Source: Paragonimus westermani
Taxonomy: Eukaryota > Platyhelminthes > Trematoda > Plagiorchiida > Troglotrematidae
Assembly (NCBI GenBank): GCA_008508345.1
Contig: QNGE01003227.1
Span: forward strand, 25,811-89,810
Direction: 5' to 3'
Length of the DNA stretch: 64,000 bases
Shown here: piece after piece, positions 1 through 12,508 of the stretch
How the letters are laid out: each line of letters starts with the position of its first letter
Numbering within the stretch: the first letter of the stretch is position 1
The notes under the pieces: model-generated
Told to the model about the DNA's origin: nothing
Databases searched by the model: none
What the model saw: only the letters and a program-made list of their open reading frames with translations
Made by a program: the position numbers and the translations under genes

Positions 1-1254
1 CAAGCCCCGAACATGACGGACAAGAAGAGACTGTCGGAACAGTGTATACGTGCTGTGTGAGAACTTTCGCCAAGGCGGATGAAAACGTACTGTCACCCAA
101 TGTATGTGAGTGCATGTCTGCCGTGCAAATGAGTGCACGAGTTTGTGGTTCAGTTTTTGACATGACCTGTACGGAAGTTTGCGTAGTAAACGAACTCGCT
201 GGCCAAGCGTCTTTTGCGGACACAACAGCTGGAGTTCTAATCCCAGCCGCGGCAGTGAATGCTGATGAATTCAGTAATTGTCTAAGGTAATCAAGAGGCT
301 GAAACGTGTAGGAGAAAATCAACTCGTGTTGTTCGGTCAAAACGTTAAATGTCGTACTTTCAGAGAGATTAAGTATAAACGGGAAAATATCATGCCGCAG
401 GACGACAATCCATCCTCAGATAGAACCAGAATAGTTGATGCCTTCAAAAGAACCGCTGAAGTGCGGAACTTTCCTTGGGTAGGTCGTTTACCAGATAACA
501 ATCATGAACAATCAAATGCGAGAATGCTTGGACGCGCAAGATAAATCAGCTTTGATTGCTGTGCAATTCAGAAGGCTCTGGTGGTCACACAGAGAGGAAC
601 GTTGGTCTTTTTTTCCACAAACTGATTGGAAACATTTTATAGATAAATGATGAAACGATCTTGACCAATTGGGGAAACGGGACACTTAATACAAACTGCA
701 GTAACATATTTATTCATAACAGTGAACTTTTTGATCGCGTTATTCAAGTCCATTAAGTGCCCGAAGAACAGGAAGACATGAGTAAGTGAAGGAAATAAGG
801 GGGCTTTGAACCCTGTGTATTTAATTGAGAACGTGTGGGCGGAAATACTGGACAGACGTTTAAGAAACTGACAACCTACGTTTAGACATCAAGTATGTTG
901 AGTTGCACACTCGATTTGATTCATTCTCATCTCACCTCATGTGCATTTAGACAACAGACAACCCAACACGTAACTTGACAGACGTGCAGTATTCTTATTT
1001 GCAATGAAGATGTGGTCGGCGCCTCACAGGAAATTAGCCACCTAGAAGCATAGCAGCACCAACGGCACGCTTTTGCCTTGTGATAATACACGGTAGAATT
1101 AGAACACAGGATGACTCACAAGCTGTTCAACAGTTGATTGTGCGCTGAGGAAAATTTTATACATTCGTGTTATAGTGGACAGAAAATAAGACTGAAATTC
1201 CAAGACTATCGTTGTCATCTCAGTCTGTGGACTGGACAATCAAACAGAGTAACA

Positions 1255-1530
1255 CCGTTGGTGGTAGTTGTCTTAGACTGGTCTATCACAGAGACCGGAG
1301 CCAAAAGACACTAGCGCACGAACGTAACCACAAGTGGCTTGCAATTCACCACTTGCGGTTCGGTTCACATATACCCTGTGTCCAGGGTGAACCGGAAGAG
1401 TCGATACCACGATGCATGCGAATGGATGTGAACAAGCGTCTTTGCAGTCCAGTCGGCCAAAGGTAGCTAGCCAGATGATAGGCTAGTAAGGCGAAATCCT
1501 TATCTCTTGAGAACAAAAAAGAAACGGGAA
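1255..1530 (-). mobile_element. LINE 3' end fragment, reversed
   Basis: Read on the minus strand, this matches the 3' untranslated end of the LINE at 9000-9542 and 19022-19343. Shared landmarks are the paired CCGCAAGTG / CCACTTGCGG motif and the CTAACTAATC-like stretch further in. It is visibly more diverged than those two copies and lacks the coding part. The LINE lies antisense to them and in the same orientation as the host gene. Confidence 0.6.
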
Positions 1531-2780
1531 GAATTTAATGTTGGATCAAAAGCTAGGAAGATGGATACCGAAAATACAGTAATAAGAAACATACATTAGT
1601 CACAGATTAACACACACACACTTCATACATACACACGCGAACAAACTGCATTGTTCGAACCATACCACAACCCACAGACACGATTATCTGACCAGGTCAA
1701 CATAACAGTGTATCATGCTGTGTAGTCACTCCGCTGTCGAGCGCGCTGAGCATGACAAGAAGTACTGACCTTTAAAAAGACCAAGACGATGGAGACGACG
1801 ATGGAGGAAAAGAAAATTAAGAATGAGCTGCCATCTAAGTAGAGTAACAAGGACTGTTCCATAAACAGGACCATACCACCGGTTTTGATATGCCGCCTAC
1901 ATCGACAGCCGACCGCCCATGAGAGGTCATGCATATACTGTCAACAGACTGACAAGCTTTCACACACAAACAGCTAGAGCAGAGGTTCACGAACGGTACA
2001 GCGTGAATGTCAGGTACAGTGGATAAAGTAAACTGAGTCAAATGCGAGTTACACAACCGCTTCAATAGTTGCTGTAGCACTCAGGAAAGACATTGAAATA
2101 ATAAACAATCGAAATGGACCAAGATCCAGACGAACTGAGCTTCTACGCACACAGGCCTGTGTAAATTTGTATAGCAATTTCCAAAAGGGTAGAAAATCCG
2201 AAGGGCTGGTTATGACCGTGAGTCAATCCTAAACAGATGTGCCTACATGCTTAAAGGGCTAGATGACGATTACAGCACTATTCGAAGGTAAGGCTTTTAG
2301 ACCAAAATGGAGCAATCAGAGTACTCGCCTGAACAGCAGATGAACAATCGGTTGCGAGTAGTGTTCAGTGTATATGTGTTTAGTGTACACTCTATCGTAC
2401 ACTCGTAGGTTGAACATCGACTTAAGTATGATAGGAATTAAAGCGAGAGTGCACTATTCCTTGCGGTTTCTTAAGGAAACGATCATGCGGGGCTACTAGT
2501 GCGGACTGAATTGCGAAACAAAAAAGAGAGCTAGAATATCTTCGGCCATCAAGTTTCACACCAAAAAAGTGTCCTAATCCATATTCTACAAAAGTGCACC
2601 AGACGAACCTGTAACAATATCTGCCTAGACAGTGGGGAAGACCCGATTTAGAAGATTGCGGATGAACTGTCGTTCATAACAGGTCAATAACATTCACAGA
2701 GGGACAGCGGGAACGGTCAAGTACTTAGTGTGTTTTGTCTCTAAAAGTCTTCTGATGAGTAGTCGGGGATTTGGTTTATT

Positions 2781-2960
2781 TTCAAGTTGACCATCACTCA
2801 CATTTGATCGCAGCGTTCGCATTCAGATAGACTATCCAGCCAGCCTCTTTCGAAAAGAAGCACTAGACTCGAGTTTCGCTCTCATTAGAGCTCNAGGCTG
2901 GCTGCAAAGTCTACCTGAATGCGAACGCTGCGATCAAATGTGAGTGATGGTCAACTTGAA
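2781..2960. repeat. Fold-back of two SINE tails around a single N
   Basis: Bases 2781-2846 are the reverse complement of 2895-2960, about 63 of 66 positions matching, with a loop of about 48 bases containing an N at 2894. Each arm is the body/tail of the SINE family seen at 26762-26950 and 54240-54450 (motif GATCAAATGTGAGTGATG). The left arm also carries a downstream flank (CGGGGATTT) that recurs reversed near 54045. It may be two SINEs tail to tail or a false palindrome made at an assembly join. Confidence 0.75.
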
Positions 2961-4338
2961 AATGAACCTAAAAGTCTTCCTCAATTTCTCATCCAGTCAC
3001 TGAGCTACGTGCGTTAGTTTCAAACCGAAAACGCAGGTCATGCAAACGCATTACATAACGCAACCTTCATGCTTCTCACGTTGTCTTCCAATTCCGATAT
3101 AAATGCAATGACACTTACTTAGGCAAAACGAACAGAAGTATAGGTAAACGCACAGCAGAACGCTTACCAAGGTAGTTAATGATATCACTGATACAATCGA
3201 AAGGAAAAACACAGCAGAGAGCAAGAAACCCGATTTCATCACCGGCTCAGCACACCCAGTCAACAAGTCAACAGTATACTGACCCAGTCAACTCACCGGT
3301 GTGCCATTCAGACCTCAATGCGGTTGTGCTGACCGAACTTTCGTCCGGAGAGAATGTTAAGTGGTCAATGAACTTTGGTGAACCGAGTTGTTCGTCCGTT
3401 CTTCGTCAATCCATTATAACTTGTTTCATGAGGCGGAATGAAACCCTAAGACTCCCTACAATGTGTCCCCTTGCTATGCCGACGAACTTAGAGGGAGGAC
3501 TCAGTATAGAAAATCAGCTCATAGGTTAAGCGCAGGTCGTCAGGAAAGCCAGAACAGAGATAACGCTGAGAAAGGACGCGTCTAGGCAAATGAGCGACAA
3601 GTTGAGTTTGTGACCAAGTAACTTGACTAAATGCAATTCCATGGGCGAAATATTTGGCACTTCTATTGCTTAGTAAGCAGTCAGGGATTTAGTCCAGTAG
3701 TTTCAGCAATATACGAAGTTGGTGGGTCAAACATGGCGGCTCCGAAGCTATGCTCAACCTGTCGCGAAGTGTTAACTTTGACAGCACGCTTGAGATCGGA
3801 GATCAATCCATACAACCATAAAATTTCCTGTTATCAAAATGCAACCTGGAAAACAGTGAAACTACATGGTATCCGTATTCATCGATTGATGGCAAAAGAT
3901 GTCTTTGATATGTTGTCACTGCAATTAATCTGGTTATGGAGACCGATACATACAACTGGGCACATGCCCCAGCGCGATTGTAAGATGTCAAGTGATACGG
4001 AAAGGGATGTGCACAAACCGGACGGATATCACCTGACGGTGGACACATGAACAAAAAAGCACCTCAGAGCTTTGATCTTTGCGGCTAGCCCTGGAAATTC
4101 TACAAATAAGTCCCCATGAGAAATTAACAATGTGATTAATCAGGACATTCCTTCAGATAAGCATTGGATAAACGTCTCGTGTTTAATTTATTCCAATCGA
4201 GTCAATAAGATAATACCTTAGGAAATGCACCCATCGACATTTGGTTAGGCCAAATGAATGATTACCTGACGAAATAATGATTAGACAAGATTATGCGAAG
4301 TTTTCAACGATCAGTCAGCATGACGATAGTAAACTCAC

Positions 4339-4594
4339 CTTTAGCGGCGTGCTTTCTTTCCTGATCAATTGAGATATTGCCCAGCTGCAAACCGGCAGAA
4401 TCCAGAACGAATGTATTCGTGTGGCCGTTTCGTTCCTCAATCTGCGATTTGACGCCCTTATGGTTCGTGTCTAACGGAGCAGTACATAGGCTGTGCGCAA
4501 ACGGGCCACCGGTGGTGACACGACCGACGTGCAGTTGTGTCTGATTGAAAAGGTGCTTTAGCATGGCATTCAGGCGTTGTGATTCTTTCCGAAC
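4339..4594 (-). CDS. FoxP: FoxP exon 4: end of leucine zipper plus linker
   Basis: A 256-nt exon coding 85 residues plus one base. The acceptor is a pyrimidine-rich tract ending CTTATCTAG at 4595-4596 and the donor is AAAG|GTGAGT at 4338-4337. It starts VRKESQRLNAML, which aligns without gaps to the end of the FOXP leucine zipper (vertebrate LSKERERLQAMM). About 65 residues of Ser/Thr/Gly/Asn-rich linker follow, ending RKHAAK. In FOXP proteins this linker precedes the forkhead DNA-binding domain, which is not found below 4339. It starts in phase 0, matching exon 3, and ends in phase 1, so the next exon should start with two codon bases. The zipper mediates dimerisation in this family. Codon choice looks unexceptional and the exon is intact. 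Confidence 0.85.
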
Positions 4595-7500
4595 CTAGAT
4601 AAGCATGGGGAGAGAAGATGTGTACTTGGTGCGAGACGTAGACATAAACTGGATATAACCGGAATAAGTAAACCCAAACAAGACAAGTGACTCGTGTGTG
4701 CATGGATAAAAAGTCGAACAAGACCTCAGAGCTGTTCACAGTGCAACATAATATGTCTTCTTAGTGGAATACGACAGAATTTATTGGCTCCCATCAACAG
4801 CAAGCTAGCCCAGTTCGATCCCAATAGCGGATAGGCAGAAGCATACTTTTAGCACGCATCCCATAGTGTGCAGGCAGACACCTTCCGGTTTTTCAGAAGA
4901 ATCAAATGATCATAGGACTAAGTTTCTTCTCAGCACTGACCTAGTCGATATAGAATGTGTGAACGGTGCTGTCACACTTGGTCTCTCCGATGAGGACACA
5001 CCGAAAGGGCTGCAAGAAAAGTGCTACCGTAAGATCGTCGCGTGCCCACTACCACGCTCTTAAGTGTGGGTAACCAACTTAAGACAATCAGCCGTTACAC
5101 ATACTGAGGTGATACCACTGTAATGTTGTTAAGGGGATATCAGCTGGAATAGCGGAAGTACGTGTTACGTTTGCCATACAGCATTAATTGCGGCGTCAAA
5201 AAGACGTCCGTTTGTCGCTGAAAGGAATGATGTGCAATGTTTGTGATGATGTCTTGTAATCAAGACAAGGCCAATGCTTCCGGTTGAAGTGAACTAAAAT
5301 ACATCGAGGAGCAGTTATATGGGTTCCTCAACCGAACTTTACGGTTCACTGAAGATGTAAAAGGTTAATGCGCCGCTCAGGCCGATCTCAGCAGTGACAG
5401 AATCTCCACATTCTATGTTGGCGCGCTGACCGGTTGCCACTCTAACCTCACCGAAACGAAACGTTCAGGCACATTACATTAGAGATCCTTTTGAGTTCAA
5501 AATGTGAATTAGGCAAAATAAACCCTGCTAATGAACCGATGTGCTGTGTGTGCACATAATCATTGGAAATGTCAGCTTCCGCTTACTAGATCGGTCTTAC
5601 CAACAATTAGATGGAGTAGCCGTGAAAGGATCGCTAGGTCCAATTGTAGTAGAATTTTTCGTCCTAAAACTGAGCAAAAGCCAGCCATTGAACATAGCAA
5701 ACTCGTCCAACTGCGAGCACTATAACAATGACAAGATTAAACGAACATTCAATGCATCTAAACTCTGTGTATTAGCTCAGACTCAGAAGCTAGTGGTCTT
5801 CAGTCAAAGTACACCAGCTTGTCGGCTCCACCTCAAGCTATACTTACCAATTTATATGCAAGTGCTGAGAAAGTTATACAAACAGAACAGGCAGAGTAAG
5901 GAAACATTTGTGTAAATGGATGCGAAAACCTGTTAGCGGAGAACGGTGATGTCGTTGAGACATGTAAACAGCCGGTTTTTACAATCTGTAGACACATCCT
6001 ATCCACCGACGACACCACTGATGCAGCTGATGCATTCGGAATCTCAGCATGCTACACCAATCCAAGATTCTTGCGGTTTTTTTAAATCTACTAAAATCAA
6101 TCGATTCAAGCCAGCTCCACCTGTTCGAAACCAATTGTTCATGAAAGTGAATATTACTCAGACTTCGTAACACTTCCAATCATCCATTGCCTATTGGCTT
6201 ACCCCCTAACTGTATGATATAAAAAAAACACTTATTTTGTCGTAAAGTTGACACTGGTGAGTTAACGCGGAATGCCTATATCAACCACTCCCCGTGTTCT
6301 AACAGTCGCCTTTCATTTCCAAATCGTCTATATGGCCCCACTTTATTAAACTTGTCTTCTGTTTAAATCGATAGCATATTTTCTACGATGTTCCTCGTCA
6401 CTGCTGCGGTGGACGATGACCTGAGTTACAGCACCATCCGGTCAGATGAATTTATCCCTCAGTACAGTACATTCCAGAATATAACTTAACACGAACAATA
6501 CATCATTTGAGCCACAGCCGGTGCCACAGAATCAACCAATCAAGAGGGAAAGGCCGTGTAAACGGTCACCCATAGGTGTTTAAGATGTCGTCTACGCCTT
6601 GAATAAATCGACCAAAGCGCTGAGTTATCGAGACTTGGCGAAACTTTCGTGAACCACAATGAAACAACGCAGACAGCGCTGACACCATGCGAAAGAGGGA
6701 GAAAGTACAAATTAACATAAACCCTCACTGGTCACTTTGGAAGTTGGGCAACTACACGGATTTTCCAAAAACATCGGAAAAGTAACCATAGTCTCTGCTA
6801 AGTGGTTGACGTCATCTGAAACGAAAATGATTGTCCATAAATAACAGTCATTATGTTCATAATGTGTTGCTGTTAAGGTGGTAGTTCGTAAAGTGCTATG
6901 TTAAATATGCTGATTTACTCTAACTGTTATGAGTATTGATCGGTCGGTCAATCGTCTGGTCCTTTCTTCACTCACTCATTCTTGTAGTTTTAATAGCCTC
7001 ATGCTATCTGAAATGATACCCAAGACCTTCTGGGGATTGTACGAAAGTTTAAACACGTACGCGATTCAACATTTACGTTTACCTAGTCGATGTAATTTTT
7101 ACTTAGAACTGACCGCTGGAGCCATCACTGGAAGTCATGGCCGCAGTGATTTTCCTTGGGGAACCGTGCGTATCTCACGTGATCGATTCCTTCAACTCCA
7201 CGTTAAGAAGCAAACGTTGGCGCAAATTATCACGCCCGTCCCTTTTGGCGTATGAGACATACCTACATACACATATTTTTGGCTTTGATCAACAGGTGTT
7301 GTAGCTCTGGTCGCCGCTGCTCCTGGTGGCAGTCCAGGAGGTGATAAACTGACAAATAAGTACCAGCGAACGCAAAAAGAAAATAGGTAAGCAACGGAAG
7401 CCCATCAAAATGGGGAAATATTAACAAACTTACGGATAAACGTTAGTCATTGCACGCGGCACATTGTTATATACCAGAGCGCGTCGAACAAGTGGTACGG

Positions 7501-8689
7501 ATGGTTACGTAGATCCAAACTAGACAGACAGCATCCCATAACTTTGCTCAGCTGTGGGCCAGTGTCTTCATGGCTCGCGACAACGAAGTAGTCGTAGTTC
7601 TTCCCAACTGCCAGCAGTCACAGTATACAAACGCTTTGCCAACACGAGTTAAATGATTCAAAGAGTTCAGATCGTGTATCTTTGTCCCCTAGATTATCGG
7701 TTGTGAAGACGCAGAGTTCTTAAAAACACCGCGGCGGGTTGTCGCGCTGTTCTGACAGCCAACCCATTGGGCACAGACTAACTGTAAGTGCCAACGATGC
7801 TAAGGGCTGGGATGCATTCACGTAGATAAAGCCCAAAAATGGGCTTAATACTTTTAAAGGTTAAAGGTTGTCAAGAAAACACCAGGTGTGGAGGATCGAA
7901 ATACTTACCGACCACCGTCTGCTGATTTTATAGCCACTACCACTGCGCTTGATCCTTGGTGTGATTAACCTCTTCTACCACAGCTTAGCTAACTGGATGA
8001 CGGAACTTCTAGATATTGTGAGAAAATAATTGTCATCAGAACGTTTACAGAACGGTTTCCGTCCACATCATCAGTTTACGACTCAAACATCTAGCCGTGT
8101 AGAATGATTTCACATGAAAATATAGAGTAACAGAGCATGGATTTATGAATACTCGTAAACTCAATAACCCAGCAGTTGAATCCTCACTCAGATCAGTTTG
8201 GACCTGTTCCATCACGATTAAGTAACCCAGAACAGTGCACCATCTTGAAGCAAGACTGAATTTGAAATGCACTAAACCCCTTAAGATTCACATCAATGTG
8301 GTACCTACACAGTCTGGTTCAAAAGAAGAGCTACTTCGCCAATGAGAATGATGCATTTTATTTACATTATGAGTGCCCTAATGGTAACAACAATAAGGGC
8401 CACTGGAAACCAGTGGCTGAAGTTGTAGATCTTTGGTTATCTTGAAGATATTTTGCCTCAAAATTTCACACAAATGAACTTTTGAGGGGCATCAGTGCTG
8501 TGACATCATTCTAGCGCCTTTCCCTTGGCTTTCATGACACCCTCCTCTGTCCCAAAATCTGCAACGTCACATGAAACAGCCCATACCCTACCAATTTTTT
8601 GGTCATTTGCCGATAGAGTTTCGTTAAACCGACCAACTGCTCCCAAGGCCGTTGATGAGGCCGTCGGTACACGGTCCGTGTGTGTGCGT

Positions 8690-9542
8690 TCGGAAAGTCT
8701 TTCACATTGTAACATTGATTTCAGATGTTGGGAAGATTTGGCGTTGAACCGGACGGCCTGGGGGCGGGAGTCCGAAAGTTCAACGAGCAGTTATTGCGCT
8801 GCCGCGAGCGGAAGCGTGCGGTACGCAAAGGAACCATCGGTGACATAGGTCGCGGTGACGTGACTATATGGAGTTGCGATGTGTGCGATCGCGAACGCGC
8901 TGCCCGACTGGGGTTAGTAGGTCACCAACGTACTCATAGTACACCATCAGCGAAGAAATGACGAGTAAGTCAGGCTCAGGTAGGTCATATAAGTATAGCC
9001 ATTCCACTCGTGTTAACGACTGCATCGACCAACGTCCCGGTCGTTGACAATTAATCCGCACCTCTTTTCAGAAACTTAAGCGTCTATGGTCTTCTATCCA
9101 TTCTTTTCTTCGGCTTTGTTGGTGCACTGTATGATGAATGGTCTGACTAGCTTTTCATCTTTCAGTGAGAATTTTGCTTTTCATCCTTATCTTCTCTGGG
9201 ATACACTAAACTTCACTCCTACACTGCAACGCTTCTTGTACTATACTTCACAAATCCTTCTTCTTAGCTTAGATCTCGTCACTGCAGTCTCCCTGTTTGT
9301 TTAGTTTCCGAGACATAAGAGTTCCCTTTCCTTACTAACTAATCAACTGGCTAACCAGCGTTGGCCAGCTGTGCACAAAGGCACCACTGACACACCTCCC
9401 TGTCTTATTCCATCGGGTTTACACTGGATATGTGATGTGTGGGTGGAACCGCAAGTGAGGCGGCGCAAGCCACTTGCGGTGCTGGTTAACCGCAAGTGTC
9501 CTTTGGCTTCGGTCACTGTGACAGGCTAATCCGAATCGGATG
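8690..9542 (+). mobile_element. LINE 3' end with C-terminal C2H2 finger, truncated
   Basis: This is the last part of the LINE protein and its 3' untranslated region. A frame from about 8690 contains a WEDLALNRTAW motif also found near 52610, then a frameshift near 8760, then a classical C-X2-C-X12-H-X3-H finger at 8875-8937 with GLVGHQRTH, and a stop near 8960. The 3' part from 9221 is about 97% identical to 19022-19343. Its end at the N gap is probably close to the true element end, since the related copy ends just after. Endonuclease and reverse transcriptase are missing (5' truncation, usual for LINEs). Confidence 0.75.
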
Positions 9543-9747
9543 NNNNNNNNNNNNNNNNNNNNNNNNNNNNNNNNNNNNNNNNNNNNNNNNNNNNNNNNNN
9601 NNNNNNNNNNNNNNNNNNNNNNNNNNNNNNNNNNNNNNNNNNNNNNNNNNNNNNNNNNNNNNNNNNNNNNNNNNNNNNNNNNNNNNNNNNNNNNNNNNNN
9701 NNNNNNNNNNNNNNNNNNNNNNNNNNNNNNNNNNNNNNNNNNNNNNN
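9543..9747. other. Assembly gap (205 N)
   Basis: A run of 205 N between a LINE 3' end on the plus strand and a SINE head on the minus strand. The missing bases probably include the SINE body and tail, which should lie on this side of its head. No sequence can be read. Confidence 0.99.
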
Positions 9748-9842
9748 TTGCCACGGCCGGGATTTGAACTCCGGACATTCCAATCATGAGGCAACCGTGT
9801 TAACCACTGCGCCATTGACCTCACGTTAGGCACGACCGAATC
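9748..9842 (-). mobile_element. tRNA-derived SINE, head part
   Basis: On the minus strand the sequence has a box-A-like TGGCGCAGTGGTTAACACGG and a box-B-like GAGTTCAAATCCC at tRNA-like spacing, the internal RNA polymerase III promoter layout. The same head appears on the plus strand at 26762-26835 and, more worn, near 54243. Only the head is visible because the body falls in the neighbouring gap. The 5' flank (GTGCCTAACGTGAGG on the minus strand) recurs in the copy near 26.4 kb, so the element starts somewhat beyond the tRNA-like part. Confidence 0.75.
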
Positions 9843-12300
9843 ATCAAATCTGAACGCTCAACCACTCTCGCTTGAAGGTTAATTTGTTGAGCAAAACGTA
9901 AAACCGGAAAATGAGCTGGCAGCACCAATTAAGAGTCAGATATGTCTTGTATTCTCACGTTTTCGTTGTAAAGTGATCCGAAAATAACCATGAATGGCGT
10001 GCCAAAATCGGAAGCAATGAAACCGTCACAATCGCTGCGTTATTTTGTAACTAGAATAAGTTCTGATTTGTGACCCAAAGTCGCTAGGACAAAATGAGCA
10101 CGCGAAACCGCTACTCTGAATGTGAACGGAGCTTATGGCGAACATCAATGTTGCGCAGGAAGAGTGCGAGATGATAAAATATGCGGATTCACAAGACAAA
10201 CTCACTTGTGACATCTAGGTGAATTATACCTGAAAGAGGCAGAAGGTATTTGTTCCGTTCTTACATGTTCTCACAAGCAGACGGTCGAAACCTAACGGTT
10301 TGTCTACAACAGTATTGCTTTTGACAGGTCTCGTGCTATTCCGTATCTCTAAGCCGACAGTTCGGTGCGCTGCGTTACACAACAATCCATTTTGTGAAAA
10401 TCCCCTGACATCTCAGGCCAGTCAGCCTGTAATCGTGATATGAACTCGCTCGAGAATCTGTGCGACAAATATACAAAGTCCAATGGCGGAGTCAACGTAT
10501 ATCACAAGAGGACAACGAACCTATCAGAGCCCAGTCCACCATGATCCACTTGCGAGAAATACGCCGAGGTGATGAAACGGAACTTCCGAGCTGAACGGAA
10601 AAAGCATGTCTTGGTGGCTTTCTTCGATAGACGACGTACTGAAGTGATCTTGCAGCTTTGCACTGATCATTCTGAATATTTCCTTAGATTACCAAAAATA
10701 AGCAGATGCTTCCATCATTAGGAAGTCACAAACGGGTATCTGTGACGTGCAGCAACAATTATCCATAGAACAATGTACGGTCTCAAGATGTTGGGGGAAG
10801 TCAATTTTCCTCAAGAACAGCTTAATTTTCGAGATATCCTTGAAAATTAATTCTTAAACTTGAACTTTATTTTTTGACGCCACAATGGGCTAAAACTTAA
10901 TTCTAACGCACGTTTCCCCTCCGTCTCTGATTGATCCATTTCTCTTTTAATGTGCTAATTCAAGTGGGGTCTTCCAAGGCTGTTCAAAAACTATATATAC
11001 GCAGACGCTGGTCTATTAGATTATCTTTGGTTTGAGAGCGGATACATTCTCGACTATAGGTCACGGTCTTCTATGTTCTTCTGGGGTTTTCGGGTATCGT
11101 GAAGCTCTGTGCCACGTGTCCGTGATTCGTATAATTGTGCGCTAGCCATTTCTCGTTATCGCTAACCACCCAGTTATAACATATAGTTTTGTCGTGGATT
11201 ATGAACTATGATTCTAAACTTCAGATGCTTCACGGTGCACGATGACCTATTGTTTGACACATTTGTGACCAATAGGTCTGACCATCTTTTTTTTCTAAGA
11301 GAGGTCAGAAGGCGTGTTGACGAATGGACGCCCGCCGACACGTATCTACAGCTTTTAAATGAGATTAGTCTTGATAAAACACGATAAACTAACTATAGTG
11401 TTCAAATTACTGGAATGAGATGCACTGATTACTGTAACCAACTGGTGATGCTTTACGTCAGTTTTCAAGCGCGATAAGCTGGATGAGGTAAGACGCAACA
11501 ATTCACTCAAAAAAACGTCAATCAAGTAGGTTCGTAACCTGTCCCTCATGAACTTCATTTTTGAGAGTTGTTCGAACACGAGTACCACCCAACATTTACA
11601 CCATTTTTGTTTCAACAAGAGGATTTCTATGGAAGCCAAGCCATGCCCAGCGATCTGCTTAAAACTTTCATCTCTGCACGTCAATAGGCCCCAGTTGCTC
11701 GTTGTCTGGTGCAGTGCCTACATCAACGTCAAACAATCCAAATATGCTGGCACGCAAACCAATGTCAACTAAACTGGCGAAGAAAAAATATCAAATCACA
11801 TCGCACACAAATACCTTAACTTCCATTGGCCTGATCCAGCTAGTATGTATGAGTACCTTCTTAAACTATGTTTGCGTATGTGTGAACCTGTCGTGCCAAA
11901 AGAGCGGTCATTACGGAGCTAGTCAGGCAAGTTCACCTCAGGTAATGTATAATTTACAAATCAGTTGGCATTTAGTCAAATGACAGACCAAATCTGACAT
12001 TAGAATGATTTTGTGGAACTAAAACATGAACGCGGGATTTTATGTTGAGACTGTGGACGTAATAACCTCGGCTGGCGCACTGGGTTCGACCGTGAGTTGC
12101 CAACTCCTGGTCTAGGTTGGTCACATTACACAATCGGAAGTCTTGATCACGTGCTTGACATTTCTCACCGATAGGAGCAAATGTAGCTGAGATCCTTTGG
12201 CCTAACTGGGCTAAGTGTACTGGAATGGCTGACGGATTGAAAAAAGCAGTTCCAGGAGGAACGCGCAAACGGGAATGCAACAGAACAGAATGGCACTCAC

Positions 12301-12388
12301 CGTTCGCAGGTAAAGTTCCAATCTGGATGCACAGACTTCCACTTGTGCCAGCGATTGCAATGACAGTTGGTGAATCGTGTTCAAATGG
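12301..12388 (-). CDS. FoxP: FoxP exon 3: second half of zinc finger and leucine zipper
   Basis: An 88-nt exon, one base plus 29 codons. It follows a pyrimidine-rich acceptor (TCCCTCTCTAAAG) and ends GAACG|GTGAGT. The first base completes an Asp codon begun in exon 2. It starts HLNTIH, giving the two histidines of the FOXP C2H2 finger, followed by AQVEVCASRLELYL, which aligns without gaps to the vertebrate zipper (AQCRVQMQVVQQLEIQL). As I recall it, the vertebrate exon has the same boundaries. A longer minus-strand open frame overlapping it (12445-11972) is in a different frame and is a shadow. The basic/acidic segment between finger and zipper (EHALDDRS in vertebrates) is replaced by Q/S/L-rich sequence, so the protein is divergent. 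Confidence 0.9.
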
Positions 12389-12488
12389 CTTTAGAGAGGG
12401 ATAGAAAACGATAAACGCATACGTGTATATTAAGGGATGAAGCAAATTAAGGGTTGAGTAGTGGAAAATATCACAATCGCCCGTTGTA

Positions 12489-12508
12489 CATATATATATA
12501 TATATATC
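12489..12508. repeat. AT dinucleotide repeat
   Basis: About ten TA units in the FoxP exon 2-3 intron, some 100 bp upstream (on the gene strand) of the exon 3 acceptor. It is simple sequence with no assigned role. Confidence 0.9.

Larger units (their letters stand above)
1..4338 (-). other. Region 3' of the last visible FoxP exon (presumed intron)
   Basis: This stretch follows the splice donor at 4338 on the minus strand and is presumed intronic, because the forkhead domain expected next was not found in it. It holds a reversed LINE 3' end near 1.25-1.53 kb and a fold-back of SINE tails near 2.8-2.96 kb. Open frames at 42-290, 278-544, 3179-3529 and 3631-4050 have no recognisable domain. A donor-like site near 3296 lacks a convincing acceptor in the phase required. 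Nothing else could be assigned. Confidence 0.4.
4595..12300 (-). other. FoxP intron between exons 3 and 4 (7706 bp)
   Basis: GT-AG intron on the minus strand between the zipper-coding exons. It contains a plus-strand LINE 3' end (about 8690-9542), an assembly gap (9543-9747) and a minus-strand SINE head (9748-9842). Plus-strand codons near 7530-7650 (…WASVFMARDNE…) look protein-like but end at a stop and match nothing I recognise. The rest, including short frames at 5541-5915, 6929-7255 and 11355-11684, has no supported content. Confidence 0.75.

Noticed and set aside
3179..3529. 116-residue plus-strand frame and a minus-strand GTGAGT near 3296
   Set aside because: The minus-strand candidate lacks an acceptor giving the two-base start needed after FoxP exon 4, and the plus-strand frame has no domain.
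10206..10250. 24-nt micro-exon-like segment between a strong pyrimidine acceptor and GTGAGT (minus)
   Set aside because: It lies in the exon 3-4 intron, where phase 0 joins directly. A 24-nt in-phase insert is possible but nothing supports it.
11972..12445. 157-residue minus-strand open frame
   Set aside because: It overlaps FoxP exon 3 but is in a different frame. The correct frame is fixed by splice phase and by the zipper and finger match, so this is a shadow frame.
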